From Betaproteobacteria bacterium (GTDB taxonomy: Bacteria > Pseudomonadota > Gammaproteobacteria > Burkholderiales > Usitatibacteraceae), in assembly GCA_016790765.1 (NCBI GenBank), contig JAEUMZ010000025.1, positions 1 to 35,642 on the forward strand: 35,642 bases of DNA. The letters are read 5' to 3'. This document shows, piece after piece, positions 23,818 through 32,977 of the stretch (its first letter is position 1; each line of letters begins with the position of its first letter). Made by a program: the position numbers and the translations under genes. The notes under the pieces are model-generated. The model was not told the origin of the DNA and did no database searches. It saw only the letters and a program-made list of their open reading frames with translations.

Positions 23818-23891
23818 TGAGTGCGGACAGTTTATCATTCGGGCCTTTCCGCCTCCCCCGTGCCGGCTCCCCCGCCCCGCCCCTTTTTCGC

Positions 23892-25145
23892 TTGCAACCG
23901 CTCCCGCTCTTCATCGGCCTGCGCTATACCCGCGCCAAGCGCCGCAACCACTTCATCTCCTTCATTTCGCTGATCTCGATGGCCGGGATCGCGCTGGGCA
24001 TCGCCGCGTTGATCACGGTGATGTCGGTGATGAACGGGTTCCAGAAGGAGGTCAAGGCGCGCATGCTGGGCGTTGCGGCGCACGTGCAGGTGATGGGCTT
24101 CGACGACGGGCCGGTCAAGGGGCTGCAGGACTGGGACGCATTGCGCCATGCGGCGGCGAAAACCGCGGATGTGGTCGGCGTGGCGCCGTTTGTCGAAGGG
24201 CAGGGGCTGATTTCCCACGCGGGCAACCGCGGCGTGATCGTGCGCGGCATCCTGCCGGAGGAGGAACCGAAGGTCGCCGATTTCACGAAAGACCTTCGAC
24301 CCGGCACGCTGGAGGCCCTGCAGCCGGGCGGGTACAACATCATCCTGGGCGGTGCGCTGTCACGCACCCTGGGCGCGGGCATCGGTTCAAAGGTGCAGCT
24401 GATCATTCCGCAGGGACTGGTGACCCCTGCCGGCATGGTCCCGCGCCTGCGGACGTTCACCGTCACCGGTACTTTCAATTCCGGCCACTTCGAGTACGAC
24501 GCCAACCTGGCGTTGGTGCACATGAAGGATGCGCAGGTGCTCTACCAGATGGGCGACAACGTCAGCGGGCTGCGCGTCAAGGTGGGCCATCTCGACGAGG
24601 CGCCGGCGGTGAACCGGGCATTGGCGAAGACGCTCAAGTTCGACGGCTACGTCACCGACTGGACGCGCTTGAACGCGACCTATTTCCAGGCCGTCCAGAT
24701 CGAGCGGCGGATGATGCGGCTGGCGCTGTCGCTGATCGTGGTCGTGGCGGCCTTCGGACTGGTCAGTTCCCTGGTCATGGCGGTCACCGACAAGCAGGCG
24801 GACATCGCCATCCTGCGCACCATGGGCATGTCGCCGGCCGGCATCATGAAGGTGTTCGTCGTGCAAGGCACGATCATCGGCTTCCTGGGCACCTTGCTGG
24901 GGGCGGTCCTCGGCGCGCTGTTGGCGGCGAACATCGAGACGATCGTGCCGGCCATCGAGCGCCTGCTGGGCGTCAAGGCGATCAGCCCCGAGGTGTATTT
25001 CCTGTCGTCCCTGCCCTCCGACCTGCAATGGAACGACGTGTGGACCACCTGCCTGATTTCGTTTGCCATTGCCATGGTTGCCACGATTTACCCCAGCTTG
25101 CGGGCGGCCCGGCTGAATCCGGCCGAGGCCTTGCGCTATGAATAG
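23892..25145 (+). CDS. lolC: lipoprotein-releasing ABC transporter, permease LolC/LolE
   Basis: The 417-residue inner-membrane protein forms the channel part of the LolCDE machine, which extracts outer-membrane lipoproteins from the inner membrane for transfer to LolA. The N-terminal signature [20 protein letters not shown] is characteristic. A membrane segment follows ([19 protein letters not shown]), then a large periplasmic domain (about 60-280), then three C-terminal membrane segments starting at [18 protein letters not shown]. Start assignment is weak: the TTG at 23892 places the signature as in relatives, while a TTG at 23817 would add 25 odd residues; no clear ribosome site is seen. 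It overlaps lolD by 8 bases. Confidence 0.93.
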   Translation: MQPLPLFIGLRYTRAKRRNHFISFISLISMAGIALGIAALITVMSVMNGFQKEVKARMLGVAAHVQVMGFDDGPVKGLQDWDALRHAAAKTADVVGVAPFVEGQGLISHAGNRGVIVRGILPEEEPKVADFTKDLRPGTLEALQPGGYNIILGGALSRTLGAGIGSKVQLIIPQGLVTPAGMVPRLRTFTVTGTFNSGHFEYDANLALVHMKDAQVLYQMGDNVSGLRVKVGHLDEAPAVNRALAKTLKFDGYVTDWTRLNATYFQAVQIERRMMRLALSLIVVVAAFGLVSSLVMAVTDKQADIAILRTMGMSPAGIMKVFVVQGTIIGFLGTLLGAVLGALLAANIETIVPAIERLLGVKAISPEVYFLSSLPSDLQWNDVWTTCLISFAIAMVATIYPSLRAARLNPAEALRYE

Positions 25146-25815
25146 GCCGGTCCTGGATTGCCAGGGCGTTGCCAAGACCTTCACGGAAGGCAGCTACCGC
25201 GTCGAGGTGCTGACCTCGATCGACCTGGCCGTCCGGCCGGGCGAATCCATCGCCATCGTCGGCCAGTCGGGGTCGGGCAAGAGCACGCTGCTGCACATCC
25301 TCGGCGGGCTCGATGCGCCCACCGCGGGCACGGTGCAGCTGCAGGGCGAGGCGATGGAAAAGCTTTCGCCCAGGGCGCAGGGCGAGTTGCGCAACCGCGC
25401 GCTCGGCTTCGTCTATCAGTTCCACCACCTGCTGCCGGAGTTCACCGCGCTGGAAAACGTGGCCATGCCGCTGGCGATTCGCGGCCAACCCACCGCACAG
25501 GCGAAGCAACAGGCGGCAGACATGCTCGGCGAAGTGGGGCTGTCGCATCGCCTGACGCACAAGCCCGGCGAGCTGTCCGGCGGCGAACGCCAGCGCGTCG
25601 CGCTGGCGCGCGCCCTGGTGACGCGCCCGGCGTGCGTGCTGGCCGACGAACCGACCGGCAACCTCGATCGCGCCACCGCCGACGGCGTGTTCAAATTGAT
25701 GCGCGAACTCAATGCCAAGACCGGTGCCGCGCTGGTGATGGTGACCCATGACCCCTCATTGGCGGCACAGATGCAGCGGGTCCTGACCTTGAAGGATGGC
25801 GTGTTGCAGGGCTGA
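25138..25815 (+). CDS. lolD: lipoprotein-releasing ABC transporter, ATPase LolD
   Basis: The 225-residue ATPase powers LolCDE. Walker A is GQSGSGKST (42-50), the signature is [15 protein letters not shown], and Walker B is [11 protein letters not shown], with H in MVTHD near the C-terminus. The LolD-type Q-loop segment [17 protein letters not shown] is present and distinguishes it from related MacB-type ATPases. It overlaps lolC by 8 bases and is followed after 17 bases by a small lipoprotein gene, so lipoprotein sorting and one lipoprotein share an operon. Confidence 0.96.
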   Translation: MNRPVLDCQGVAKTFTEGSYRVEVLTSIDLAVRPGESIAIVGQSGSGKSTLLHILGGLDAPTAGTVQLQGEAMEKLSPRAQGELRNRALGFVYQFHHLLPEFTALENVAMPLAIRGQPTAQAKQQAADMLGEVGLSHRLTHKPGELSGGERQRVALARALVTRPACVLADEPTGNLDRATADGVFKLMRELNAKTGAALVMVTHDPSLAAQMQRVLTLKDGVLQG

Positions 25816-25832
25816 CGTTGCGGGAGAGAGCG

Positions 25833-26399
25833 ATGCGGCTGTTGGCAGGCGGATGCAGGGCGGCGCGCGTTGCGGCCACCGCCGTCGTGGTGGTTGCGGC
25901 GGCGCTGGCCGCGGCCTGCGGCATGGGGGAGTCCGCGGCCTACCAGGCGTACAAGACCTTTGTCGGCGCGGTGGTGCGCGGCGATTGCGACACGCTCTAC
26001 GCGATGGCGGAGCAGGAGGCCCTGGCGTACGTCGATGGCCATTGCAAGCGGCGCAGCATCGTCCTCATGGGCAAGACCATCGACCTGGGGTCCCCGGCCT
26101 CCAACCTCGCCAGCATCCGGCCGCATTCGACACCGTTCAACGATCCGATTTCGCTCGAGCGGACCATCGAGTCCGAAACGCGGTCGCCGGATTCGAAATC
26201 CATCGACCTGGTGGTGCTGGAGAAGTCCTACCAGCGCAGGGGCAGCGTTCGCGAACCCAGCTGGCTGCGCCGGCACACGGTCTCGGCCCGGCTGCACAAC
26301 GGCCAATGGAAGCTGACGCGCTTCCGCGAGGAGATCCTGCGCGACTACGGCGGCGAGGAGGCCGCGCGACAGTCGGCTGCGGAAAAACAGGGGAAATAG
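25833..26399 (+). CDS. putative lipoprotein of unknown function
   Basis: The 188-residue protein has a hydrophobic N-terminus ending in LAAAC, with C29 as the probable lipidated cysteine (the -3 residue is A, not the ideal L). The mature part contains YKTFVGAVVRGDCDTLYAMAEQEAL, reminiscent of NTF2-like or DUF4878-type small lipoproteins; that link is weak. GGGAGAG precedes the ATG at 25833; a TTG at 25818 is also in frame. It is 17 bases after lolD and likely co-transcribed. The gene ends before an imperfect hairpin shared with the convergent histidine kinase gene. Confidence 0.7.
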   Translation: MRLLAGGCRAARVAATAVVVVAAALAAACGMGESAAYQAYKTFVGAVVRGDCDTLYAMAEQEALAYVDGHCKRRSIVLMGKTIDLGSPASNLASIRPHSTPFNDPISLERTIESETRSPDSKSIDLVVLEKSYQRRGSVREPSWLRRHTVSARLHNGQWKLTRFREEILRDYGGEEAARQSAAEKQGK

Positions 26400-26419
26400 G
26401 CGTCCGCGCGACAAACCCT

Positions 26420-26471
26420 AGTGCTGGCGCGGCGTTCCAGTCAGTATGGGCCCAAACGCCGCACCAGTGCT
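26420..26471. repeat. imperfect hairpin containing the 21-bp dispersed repeat, copy 2
   Basis: AGTGCTGGCGCGGCGTT (26420-26436) pairs imperfectly with AACGCCGCACCAGTGCT (26455-26471). The right arm is the exact inverse of 21042-21062. It lies between convergent genes (lipoprotein and histidine kinase) and may act as a terminator or be a repeat element; no T-run follows. Confidence 0.6.
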
Positions 26472-26481
26472 GGAGTTTGCC

Positions 26482-27855
26482 CTAGTGCGCGATTGCGACG
26501 TTTGGGAACGCCACTTCCGCCACCGTCCCGCCGCCATCGCGCGGGCGCAGCATGAACCGGGCGCCATGGAGAGTGGCGATGCGATCGGCGATGGCCAGTC
26601 CCAGCCCCGCGCCGCTGACTCCACTGCGCGCGGAATCCAGGCGCGTGAACGGCTGCTTGAGCCGCTCGGCCTGTTCCGGCGGGATGCCCGGGCCACGATC
26701 CTCGACCGTGAGCGTGGTCGATTGCATCGAACGCACCACCCGGATGTCGACCGCCGTGCCGGCATGCTTGCGGGCGTTGTCGATCAGGTTGTTGAGCAGG
26801 CGCGAAACCGCTTGCGGCCGCAGCTTGAGCGTGGCGTGCGTCTCCAAGTGCGTGTCGATGACCATGCCCATGCGCCGCCCACGCTCGGCCGCCGCGTGCA
26901 CCAACGCGTTCAGGTCCACCGATTCGACCGGCTCGGCCGATTCGCTCTTTGCATAGTCCATGAACTGGTCGATCACGGCGTTGATGTCGGCGATGTCGCC
27001 TTCGAGGTCGCGCCGCGTGGTGTCGTCCATGGGCAGCATTTCCATGCCCAAGCGCAGTCGCGTGAGCGGTGTCCGGAGGTCGTGCGACACGCCGGCCAGG
27101 AAGGTCACGCGGTCGCGCTCGTTCTTCTCCAGCCCGTCGCGCATGCGGTTGAACGCCACCGCCACCGACTTCACCTCCTCCGGTCCCATTTCGGTGACGG
27201 GGGGCGGGTGACGGCCGGCGCCGATCTCCGCCGCCGATTGCGCAAGCGCGCGCAGCGGATGGTTCAGGCGCCGCACCACGAACAGCGCCGCGGCCAGCGC
27301 GAGCACGCCGCCGGCCACGGCCCAGCCCAGCCACGCCATCGAATAGTCGGCTTCGACGATGCGGCTTTGCGGGAACACCACCCAGATGTGCGTGTCGCCC
27401 ACCGGCAGGCGCGTGATCAGGGGCGGGGGCAAGGCTGCGCGCGCATCGGCCTTGCCCTCCGGTGCGGCGCGCGGCGGCCGGCGGAACTGGAACAGGTCGG
27501 CGCGTTCGCCGAACTGTTCCTGCAGGCGTTCGCGCGCCATGCGGATCGCCGGGATGTTGGGCGCCGGATCGAGGCGCTCGTCGCCATCGGCCTCGATGCG
27601 CGCCATCGGGATCACGCGGATGCCGCGTTCCTCGCGCAGCCGCTGGATGAAGTCGCGGTGCCGCTCCGGCGGCAGGGTTTCGAAGGCCGCGCGGATGGTC
27701 TTCAGGTGGCTCAGGTAGCCGGTGGCAATGAGGTTGAAGCGCGGCTGCTGCGCGTAATGGCGGAACAGCAGCACCGAGACGATCTGGCTCACCACCAGCA
27801 CGGCAACCATCACCAGGGCGGTGCGCGCGAACAGCGATTGCGGCCAGAGCTTCAT
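26482..27855 (-). CDS. EnvZ/BasS-type sensor histidine kinase
   Basis: The 457-residue membrane kinase has a first membrane segment at 12-31, a periplasmic region of about 140 residues, a second membrane segment at 173-195, HAMP (about 195-248), an H-box with H258 in VSHDLRTPLTRLRLG, an N-box NLIDNARKHA, and G-boxes DRGPGIPP and GAGLGLAI. It should phosphorylate the response regulator encoded directly upstream. The ATG at 27855 overlaps the stop of the regulator gene (ATGA), so the pair is coupled; a longer frame to 28713 is the antisense of other features. The signal is unknown; the periplasmic part is rich in arginine, proline and charged residues. Confidence 0.93.
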   Translation of the reverse strand: MKLWPQSLFARTALVMVAVLVVSQIVSVLLFRHYAQQPRFNLIATGYLSHLKTIRAAFETLPPERHRDFIQRLREERGIRVIPMARIEADGDERLDPAPNIPAIRMARERLQEQFGERADLFQFRRPPRAAPEGKADARAALPPPLITRLPVGDTHIWVVFPQSRIVEADYSMAWLGWAVAGGVLALAAALFVVRRLNHPLRALAQSAAEIGAGRHPPPVTEMGPEEVKSVAVAFNRMRDGLEKNERDRVTFLAGVSHDLRTPLTRLRLGMEMLPMDDTTRRDLEGDIADINAVIDQFMDYAKSESAEPVESVDLNALVHAAAERGRRMGMVIDTHLETHATLKLRPQAVSRLLNNLIDNARKHAGTAVDIRVVRSMQSTTLTVEDRGPGIPPEQAERLKQPFTRLDSARSGVSGAGLGLAIADRIATLHGARFMLRPRDGGGTVAEVAFPNVAIAH

Positions 27856-28601
27856 TTGGCGTGTGGGCTGCCGTCGGGCACGAATACGTAGCCCAGGCCC
27901 CACACGGTCTGGATGAAGCGCGGGTGCTGCGGGTCTTCGCCCAGGAGCTTCCTCAGGCGCGACACCTGGACATCGATGGCGCGGTCGAAGGTCTCGTGCT
28001 CGCGTCCGCGCGCGATCTCGGTCAGCTTGTCGCGCGACAAGGGCACGCGCGGGTGCTGCGCCAGCACTTTGAGCAGGCCGAACTCGCCGGTGGTCATCGC
28101 CACCGGCCGGCCGTCGCGCGTAAGACTGCGGGTGCCGATGTTGAGTGCGTAGGGTCCGAAGGTCACCACTTCGTCGCTGGCGGCCGGTGCGCCGGGCGCT
28201 TCCAGCGGCGCCTGCCGGCGCAGCACGGCGTGGATGCGCGCCACCAGCTCGCGCGGGTTGAACGGCTTGGCGACGTAGTCGTCGGCGCCCATCTCCAGTC
28301 CCACGATGCGGTCCACGTCGTCGCCCTTGGCGGTGAGCATGATCACCGGCAGGTTGGCCTCGGCGCGCGCCGCGCCGCGCAGCTTGCGCAGGATCGCGGT
28401 GCCGTCCTCGCCGGGCAACATGACGTCGAGCACCATGAGGTCGAAGCGGTTGCGCGCAAACGCGCGCTCGAGGCCGGCGCCATCCGGCAGCGTCTCGACG
28501 GCAAAGCCCTGCTCGGTGAGGTAGCGCTTCAACAGGTCGCGCAACCGGAGGTCGTCGTCGACGACCAGGATCCGATGGCGCGGGGCGGGGGCGGTGTTCA
28601 T
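27852..28601 (-). CDS. OmpR-family response regulator
   Basis: The 249-residue regulator has a receiver domain with DDD (15-17), phosphorylated D59 in MVLDVMLPGEDG and a conserved K in ADDYVAKPF, then an OmpR-type winged helix (LSRDKLTEIARGREHETFDRAIDV and RLRKLLGEDPQHPRFIQTVWG). It overlaps the kinase gene by 4 bases. A gap of 216 bases separates it from the divergent EF-hand gene, with a direct-repeat motif at 28656-28672 that could be its own binding site. The combination of OmpR-type regulator, kinase and divergent secreted EF-hand protein is suggestive of calcium-linked signalling such as CarSR; this is an inference. Confidence 0.94.
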   Translation of the reverse strand: MNTAPAPRHRILVVDDDLRLRDLLKRYLTEQGFAVETLPDGAGLERAFARNRFDLMVLDVMLPGEDGTAILRKLRGAARAEANLPVIMLTAKGDDVDRIVGLEMGADDYVAKPFNPRELVARIHAVLRRQAPLEAPGAPAASDEVVTFGPYALNIGTRSLTRDGRPVAMTTGEFGLLKVLAQHPRVPLSRDKLTEIARGREHETFDRAIDVQVSRLRKLLGEDPQHPRFIQTVWGLGYVFVPDGSPHAK

Positions 28602-28655
28602 GGCGCGATGATAGTGACGGCAGCACTCGCGCTGGGCGCAGGGTGGGTGGGGAGT

Positions 28656-28672
28656 TGTAAGGAAATGTTAGC
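28656..28672 (+). promoter_or_regulatory. candidate response-regulator binding site (tandem half-sites)
   Basis: TGTAAG-GAAAT-GTTAGC has two related half-sites 11 bases apart, one DNA turn, as expected for an OmpR-type dimer; compare the PmrA-type pattern CTTAAG-N5-CTTAAG. It lies in the gap between the divergent regulator and EF-hand genes, 54 bases before the regulator start. Confidence 0.35.
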
Positions 28673-28817
28673 AAACGGCCGCGTGCGCGCGTCGCGTTAC
28701 AGCCGGTTACCAAGCGCCTGCAACGCGTCGTGCCGCGCCGCGTTCATAGCGGTAAGCTTGCGCCATCCGCTGTGGGTGGCCAGCCCGAGCAACCCACCCC
28801 CAACCCTGGAGAACCCC

Positions 28818-29123
28818 ATGAAAACCTTGATCCACACCACCATCGCCCTGGCTGCCGTGATTGGCCTCTCCACCCCCGTGCTGGCCGGCGAAGGCGCCGC
28901 CAAGGGCGAGCGCGGCGACCGCGCACAAAAGATGCAGCAGCGCCTGAAGGCCGCCGACAAGGACGGCGACGGCAAGATCAGCAAGGCCGAGGCTGACCAG
29001 TCCCTGCCGCGCATCGCCAAGCAGTTTGCCGACATCGACACCGACAAGGACGGCTTCGTCACCCGCGCGGAAATGCGCGCCTGGCACCAGAAGAACGGCG
29101 GGCCGCGCAAGGGCCAATCCTGA
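28818..29123 (+). CDS. secreted EF-hand calcium-binding protein
   Basis: The 101-residue protein has a signal peptide (MKTLIHTTIALAAVIGLS to VLA, cleaved near residue 23) and two complete EF-hand loops: DKDGDGKISKAE (47-58) and DTDKDGFVTRAE (74-85). All calcium-coordinating positions are filled. It should bind calcium in the periplasm. A GGAGA ribosome site precedes the ATG. The gene is divergent from the two-component system and may be under its control. A strong hairpin follows its stop codon. Confidence 0.88.
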   Translation: MKTLIHTTIALAAVIGLSTPVLAGEGAAKGERGDRAQKMQQRLKAADKDGDGKISKAEADQSLPRIAKQFADIDTDKDGFVTRAEMRAWHQKNGGPRKGQS

Positions 29124-29135
29124 TTCCGGGCGGTG

Positions 29136-29162
29136 GTCCTGCCCCGGGAGCCGGGGCAGGAC
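29136..29162 (+). terminator. hairpin terminator after the EF-hand gene
   Basis: A perfect 12-bp stem GTCCTGCCCCGG / CCGGGGCAGGAC with a 3-base loop lies 12 bases after the stop codon. There is no T-run, so it might act mainly as an RNA-stabilising or pause hairpin. Confidence 0.6.
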
Positions 29163-29201
29163 ATCGCAATCTCCAATTTCACCTGAGCGCACGCCACCGA
29201 A

Positions 29202-30230
29202 ATGAAACCCGGCACTGACCTCGTCCTGCGCTACCTGATGATTTCCGCACTCGCCTTTGCGCTGGCCGTGCTGATCGCGGACACGGCGGAGGGGGCGCAG
29301 CCGACTGTCCCGGCCTACGACGCGCCCGGCGCCTTTAGCGTCAACGCCAGCGACGAAACCTGGCGCGATGCGAAGCGCGAACGCGACGTGCCGGTGAAGG
29401 TCTACGCCCCGGCTTCCCGCGACGAACAGGCCACCTTTCCGGTCGTCCTGTTTTCGCATGGCCTGGGCGGTTCGCGCGAGGCCGGCCGCCTGTGGGCGGC
29501 CCACTGGGCTTCGCACGGGTTCATCGTGCTGGCCTTGCAGCACGCGGGCAGCGATGAAGGCCTGTGGAAGGACCGGGCGGCAGGAAACATCGAAGCGAAC
29601 CTCAAGGGCGGCATGACGTTCTCCAACCTGGCCTTGCGTGTGGGCGACGTGCGCTTTGCCATCGACGAGATCGGGCGGCGGGCACAAGCCTCCGAAAGCC
29701 CGTGGAAGCGTGCAGATCCGGCGCGCATCGGCATGTCCGGTCATTCATTCGGTGCGCAGACGACGCTGGCGGTCACCGGCCAGAAGTCGCCTGGACTTTC
29801 GGGCCAGGCCGGGCTCGAGCCGCGCATCCGGGCCGCCATTGCGCTGAGCCCCAATGCGCGCAACAAGATGAACCTGCCGCGCCAGTTCGGCGACATCCGC
29901 GTGCCGTTCTTTTCCGTGACCGGCACGGAGGACGGCAGCGTGCTGGGGGATGGCACGACCTGGCAGGACCGCACCCTGCCGCACGAACACATGCCGGACG
30001 GCGGAAAGTACCTGGTCGTGTACGACGGTGCGGACCACATGGTGTTTGGCGGCCAGGAGATCCGCCGCCGTGCCAAAACCGCGCGCGACGCGGAGGTGCA
30101 ACGGCGCGTCCAGGCTTCGACCCTGGCGTTTTGGAAGACGCACCTGCAGGACGACAAGGCGGCAGCCGGGTGGCTGCTGGACGGTTTTCCAAAGATGCTG
30201 GGCGCCCAGGACCAGTACAAGACCAAGTGA
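29202..30230 (+). CDS. secreted alpha/beta hydrolase (dienelactone-hydrolase / PAF-acetylhydrolase-like)
   Basis: The 342-residue protein has an N-terminal hydrophobic signal (YLMISALAFALAVLIADTAEGA). The hydrolase core has FSHGLGGSR (oxyanion region), the nucleophile serine in GMSGHSFGAQTT (GHSFG, the GxSxG motif) and a late histidine in DGADHMVFGG. The fold resembles predicted dienelactone hydrolases and chlorophyllase-like enzymes; the substrate is unknown. It lies 10 bases upstream of the DUF1800 gene and heads an operon with DUF1800 and DUF1501. No strong ribosome site precedes the ATG. Confidence 0.82.
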   Translation: MKPGTDLVLRYLMISALAFALAVLIADTAEGAQPTVPAYDAPGAFSVNASDETWRDAKRERDVPVKVYAPASRDEQATFPVVLFSHGLGGSREAGRLWAAHWASHGFIVLALQHAGSDEGLWKDRAAGNIEANLKGGMTFSNLALRVGDVRFAIDEIGRRAQASESPWKRADPARIGMSGHSFGAQTTLAVTGQKSPGLSGQAGLEPRIRAAIALSPNARNKMNLPRQFGDIRVPFFSVTGTEDGSVLGDGTTWQDRTLPHEHMPDGGKYLVVYDGADHMVFGGQEIRRRAKTARDAEVQRRVQASTLAFWKTHLQDDKAAAGWLLDGFPKMLGAQDQYKTK

Positions 30231-30240
30231 AGGAGTTCCC

Positions 30241-31728
30241 ATGAACGCGCGCACGATGTTGCTGGCCTGCCTGTGCTGGGCAGTGGGGCCGGCCTGGGGC
30301 CAGCCGATTGGCGAGGAGGGCGCACGCCACCTGCTCAATCGCACCGGCTTCGCCGCCAGCGCCAGCGAGATTCGCAGCCTGGCGCCCCTGTCCCGCGAGG
30401 CCGCTGCGGCACGCGTGGTGTCGGGGGCCGTGACCACGGCACGTACCCCGCCGCCCGCCTGGGTCACGGACGCGCCGATCCCGCCTTACAAGCTGCAGGC
30501 CATGAGCCAGGAAGAGCGCATGGCGGAACTGCGCAAGAACGTCGAGCACGCGTTCGAGCTGCGCGAGTGGTGGTTCCGTGAAATGCTCACCACGCCCTCG
30601 CCGCTGACCGAGCGCATGACCCTGTTCTGGCACAACCACTTCGCCACCAGCCAGCAGAAGGTGCGCTTCACGCCGCTGATGTACAAGCAGAACGTGATGC
30701 TTCGCCGCAATGCCTTGGGCAACTTCGGCACGCTGTTGCGCGAAGTGGCGCGCGATCCGGCCATGCTGATCTACCTGGACGGCGCCAACAGCCGCAAGGA
30801 ACAGCCGAACGAGAACTTCGCCCGCGAGGTGATGGAGCTGTTCACGTTGGGGGAGGGCCACTACACCGAGAAGGACATCAAGGAGGCCGCGCGCGCTTTC
30901 ACCGGCTGGAGCATCGACCGCGAAACCGGCGAATTCATGTTCCGCCGCGGCATCCACGATTACGGGCGCAAGACCGTGCTGGGCCGCACCGGCAATTTCG
31001 ATGGCGACCAGGTCATCGACGTGCTGCTGGCCAAGCCGGAAGCGGCCGAGTTCATCACCCGCAAGCTGATGCGCGAATTCGTGTCGCCGCAGCCGGCCGA
31101 GGGCGAGGTCAAGCGCTTTGCCGCACGCTTCCGGGAATCCGGCTACGACATCGGCAGGCTCATGCAGGAGTTGCTGGCCTCGGAGACCTTTTACGCGGCG
31201 GAAAACCGTGCCGTGCTCATCAAGTCGCCCGTGGAGTTCGTGGTGGGAACGCTGAAGCAGTTCGACATCGAGGCGCCGAACCTGCGGCCGTTCGTCATCG
31301 CCAGCGCGCTGCTCGGCCAGAACGTGTTCTCGCCGCCGAATGTGAAAGGCTGGCCGGGCGGGGAGCACTGGATCAATTCCGCCTCATTGCTGGGCCGCAA
31401 GCAATTCATCGACCGGCTGTTCCGCAACGAAGACCGGATGGAGGCCACCATGCGCTCGATGGACGAGGCAGCGGCGATCACCGGCGGCACGCCGATTCCC
31501 GGGCGCGAGGCGCGCATGCAGCGGCAAATGGAACGCCAGATGGGCGGGATCCGCTGGAATCTGGATCGCTGGGCGGAACGCACGGCGGGGTCGGGCACCA
31601 GCGCCGGCGCGCAGCAAATGACCCGGCTGGTCCTGGCCCTGGCGCCGCAGGAAGCGTTGCCCGGCCAAGGCAAGCCGGCCGATTGGGCGCGCCAGCTGGT
31701 GCACGACCCGGCCTACCAATTGAAGTGA
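30241..31728 (+). CDS. DUF1800 family protein, secreted
   Basis: The 495-residue protein has a signal peptide (MNARTMLLACLCWAVGPAWG) and the DUF1800 core: LLNRTGFAAS near the start, LTERMTLFWHNHFATSQQKV, PNENFAREVMELFTLGEGHYTEKDI, and PPNVKGWPGGEHWINS near the C-terminus. The family is widespread and has no known biochemical role; it is nearly always paired with DUF1501, as here 49 bases downstream. An AGGAG site precedes the ATG at 30241. The C-terminal 80 residues carry a methionine/arginine-rich stretch (EARMQRQMERQMGG). It is probably exported to the periplasm. Confidence 0.9.
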   Translation: MNARTMLLACLCWAVGPAWGQPIGEEGARHLLNRTGFAASASEIRSLAPLSREAAAARVVSGAVTTARTPPPAWVTDAPIPPYKLQAMSQEERMAELRKNVEHAFELREWWFREMLTTPSPLTERMTLFWHNHFATSQQKVRFTPLMYKQNVMLRRNALGNFGTLLREVARDPAMLIYLDGANSRKEQPNENFAREVMELFTLGEGHYTEKDIKEAARAFTGWSIDRETGEFMFRRGIHDYGRKTVLGRTGNFDGDQVIDVLLAKPEAAEFITRKLMREFVSPQPAEGEVKRFAARFRESGYDIGRLMQELLASETFYAAENRAVLIKSPVEFVVGTLKQFDIEAPNLRPFVIASALLGQNVFSPPNVKGWPGGEHWINSASLLGRKQFIDRLFRNEDRMEATMRSMDEAAAITGGTPIPGREARMQRQMERQMGGIRWNLDRWAERTAGSGTSAGAQQMTRLVLALAPQEALPGQGKPADWARQLVHDPAYQLK

Positions 31729-31777
31729 TCCGCGGCCATTTCCACGGCCCCTCTCCACGACTGCCGCCAGGTGCACC

Positions 31778-32944
31778 ATGAAACGACGTGACTTCCTCCA
31801 GTTTGCCGCCACCGCGGGCAGCGCGTTCCTGTTGCCCGTGGCGCGCGCCCAAGGCACACCGGGTGCGGCCCACGCGTATCGCAAGTTGCTGGTGCTCATC
31901 GAGCTCAAGGGCGCCAACGACGGCCTGAATACCGTGGTGCCCTACACGCAGCCGAGGTACACCGAGCTGCGATCGCGGCTGGCGCTGCCGCGCGATACGC
32001 TGCTCAAGATCACCGACCGCGAGGCGTTGCATCCGTCGCTGGAGCCGCTGGTGTCCCTGTGGGACAACAAGGAACTGGCGATCGTCCAGGGACTGGGCTA
32101 TCCATCGCCGAACCTGTCGCACTTCCGGTCGATCGAAATCTGGGAAACGGCGTCCCGAAGCGACGAGTACCTCGATAGCGGCTGGTTGGCCCGGTCGTTT
32201 TCCACCACGCCGGCGCCGCGCGACTTCGCCGCCGAGGGCGTGGTGGTGGGGTCCAACGAGATGGGCCCGCTGTCCGGCGCCGGGGCGCGCGTGATCGCGC
32301 TGGCCAACACCGAACAATTCCTGCGCAACGCGCGGCTGGCCAACCCGGCGGCAGACCCGCGCAATGCGGCGTTGAAACACATCCTGGCGGTGGAGCAGGA
32401 AATCGTCCACGCGGCCGGCAAGCTCAACGCACAATATGCATTCAAGACCGAGTTCCCAAGGAGCGCATTCGGCAACCAGGTGCGCACGGCGGCGCAACTG
32501 GCCGCCAACAAGTCGGGCGTGGCTGCCATTCGCCTGACCCTGGGCGGCTTCGATACGCACGCCAACCAGTTGGGCACCCATGCCAACCTGTTGAAGGAAC
32601 TGGCCGAGGGCCTGCGCGCCCTGCGCGCCGCGCTGGTGGAGTTGAACCGCTGGGACGACACGCTGGTGATGACCTACGCGGAATTCGGCCGCCGGCCGCG
32701 GGAAAACCAGAGCGGCGGCACCGACCACGGCACCGCCAACGTGCACTTCGTGACCGGCGGCCGCGTGAAGGGCGGGCTGTACGGCGAGCCGCCGGCCCTC
32801 GACCGGCTCGACGGCAACGGCAACCTGCCGTTCGCGGTCGATTTCCGCGCGCTGTATGCGACGGTGCTGGACCGCTGGTGGGGTTTGGATGCGGCGCGCG
32901 TGCTGGCCGGGCGCCATGCCCCGATCGACCTGCTCAAGTCGTAA
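31778..32944 (+). CDS. DUF1501 family protein, Tat-exported
   Basis: The 388-residue protein has a twin-arginine signal (MKRRDFLQFAATAGSAFLLP, cleaved after ARA). The DUF1501 core, related to the alkaline phosphatase/sulfatase fold, shows LIELKGANDGLNTVVPY, LGGFDTHANQLGTH and a late TYAEFGRRPRENQSGGTDHG, with conserved D and H residues that could bind metal. Export by Tat implies folding, possibly with metal, in the cytoplasm. It follows the DUF1800 gene by 49 bases. No true substrate is known. Confidence 0.9.
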   Translation: MKRRDFLQFAATAGSAFLLPVARAQGTPGAAHAYRKLLVLIELKGANDGLNTVVPYTQPRYTELRSRLALPRDTLLKITDREALHPSLEPLVSLWDNKELAIVQGLGYPSPNLSHFRSIEIWETASRSDEYLDSGWLARSFSTTPAPRDFAAEGVVVGSNEMGPLSGAGARVIALANTEQFLRNARLANPAADPRNAALKHILAVEQEIVHAAGKLNAQYAFKTEFPRSAFGNQVRTAAQLAANKSGVAAIRLTLGGFDTHANQLGTHANLLKELAEGLRALRAALVELNRWDDTLVMTYAEFGRRPRENQSGGTDHGTANVHFVTGGRVKGGLYGEPPALDRLDGNGNLPFAVDFRALYATVLDRWWGLDAARVLAGRHAPIDLLKS

Positions 32945-32948
32945 CGCG

Positions 32949-32977
32949 GCCGGCGCTGCCGTTTGACCGCCGCCGGC
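32949..32977 (+). terminator. possible terminator after the DUF1501 gene
   Basis: GCCGGCG (32949-32955) pairs with CGCCGGC (32971-32977), with a 15-base loop, followed by TATTTCTT. It touches the stop codon of the convergent lytic transglycosylase gene. Confidence 0.4.
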
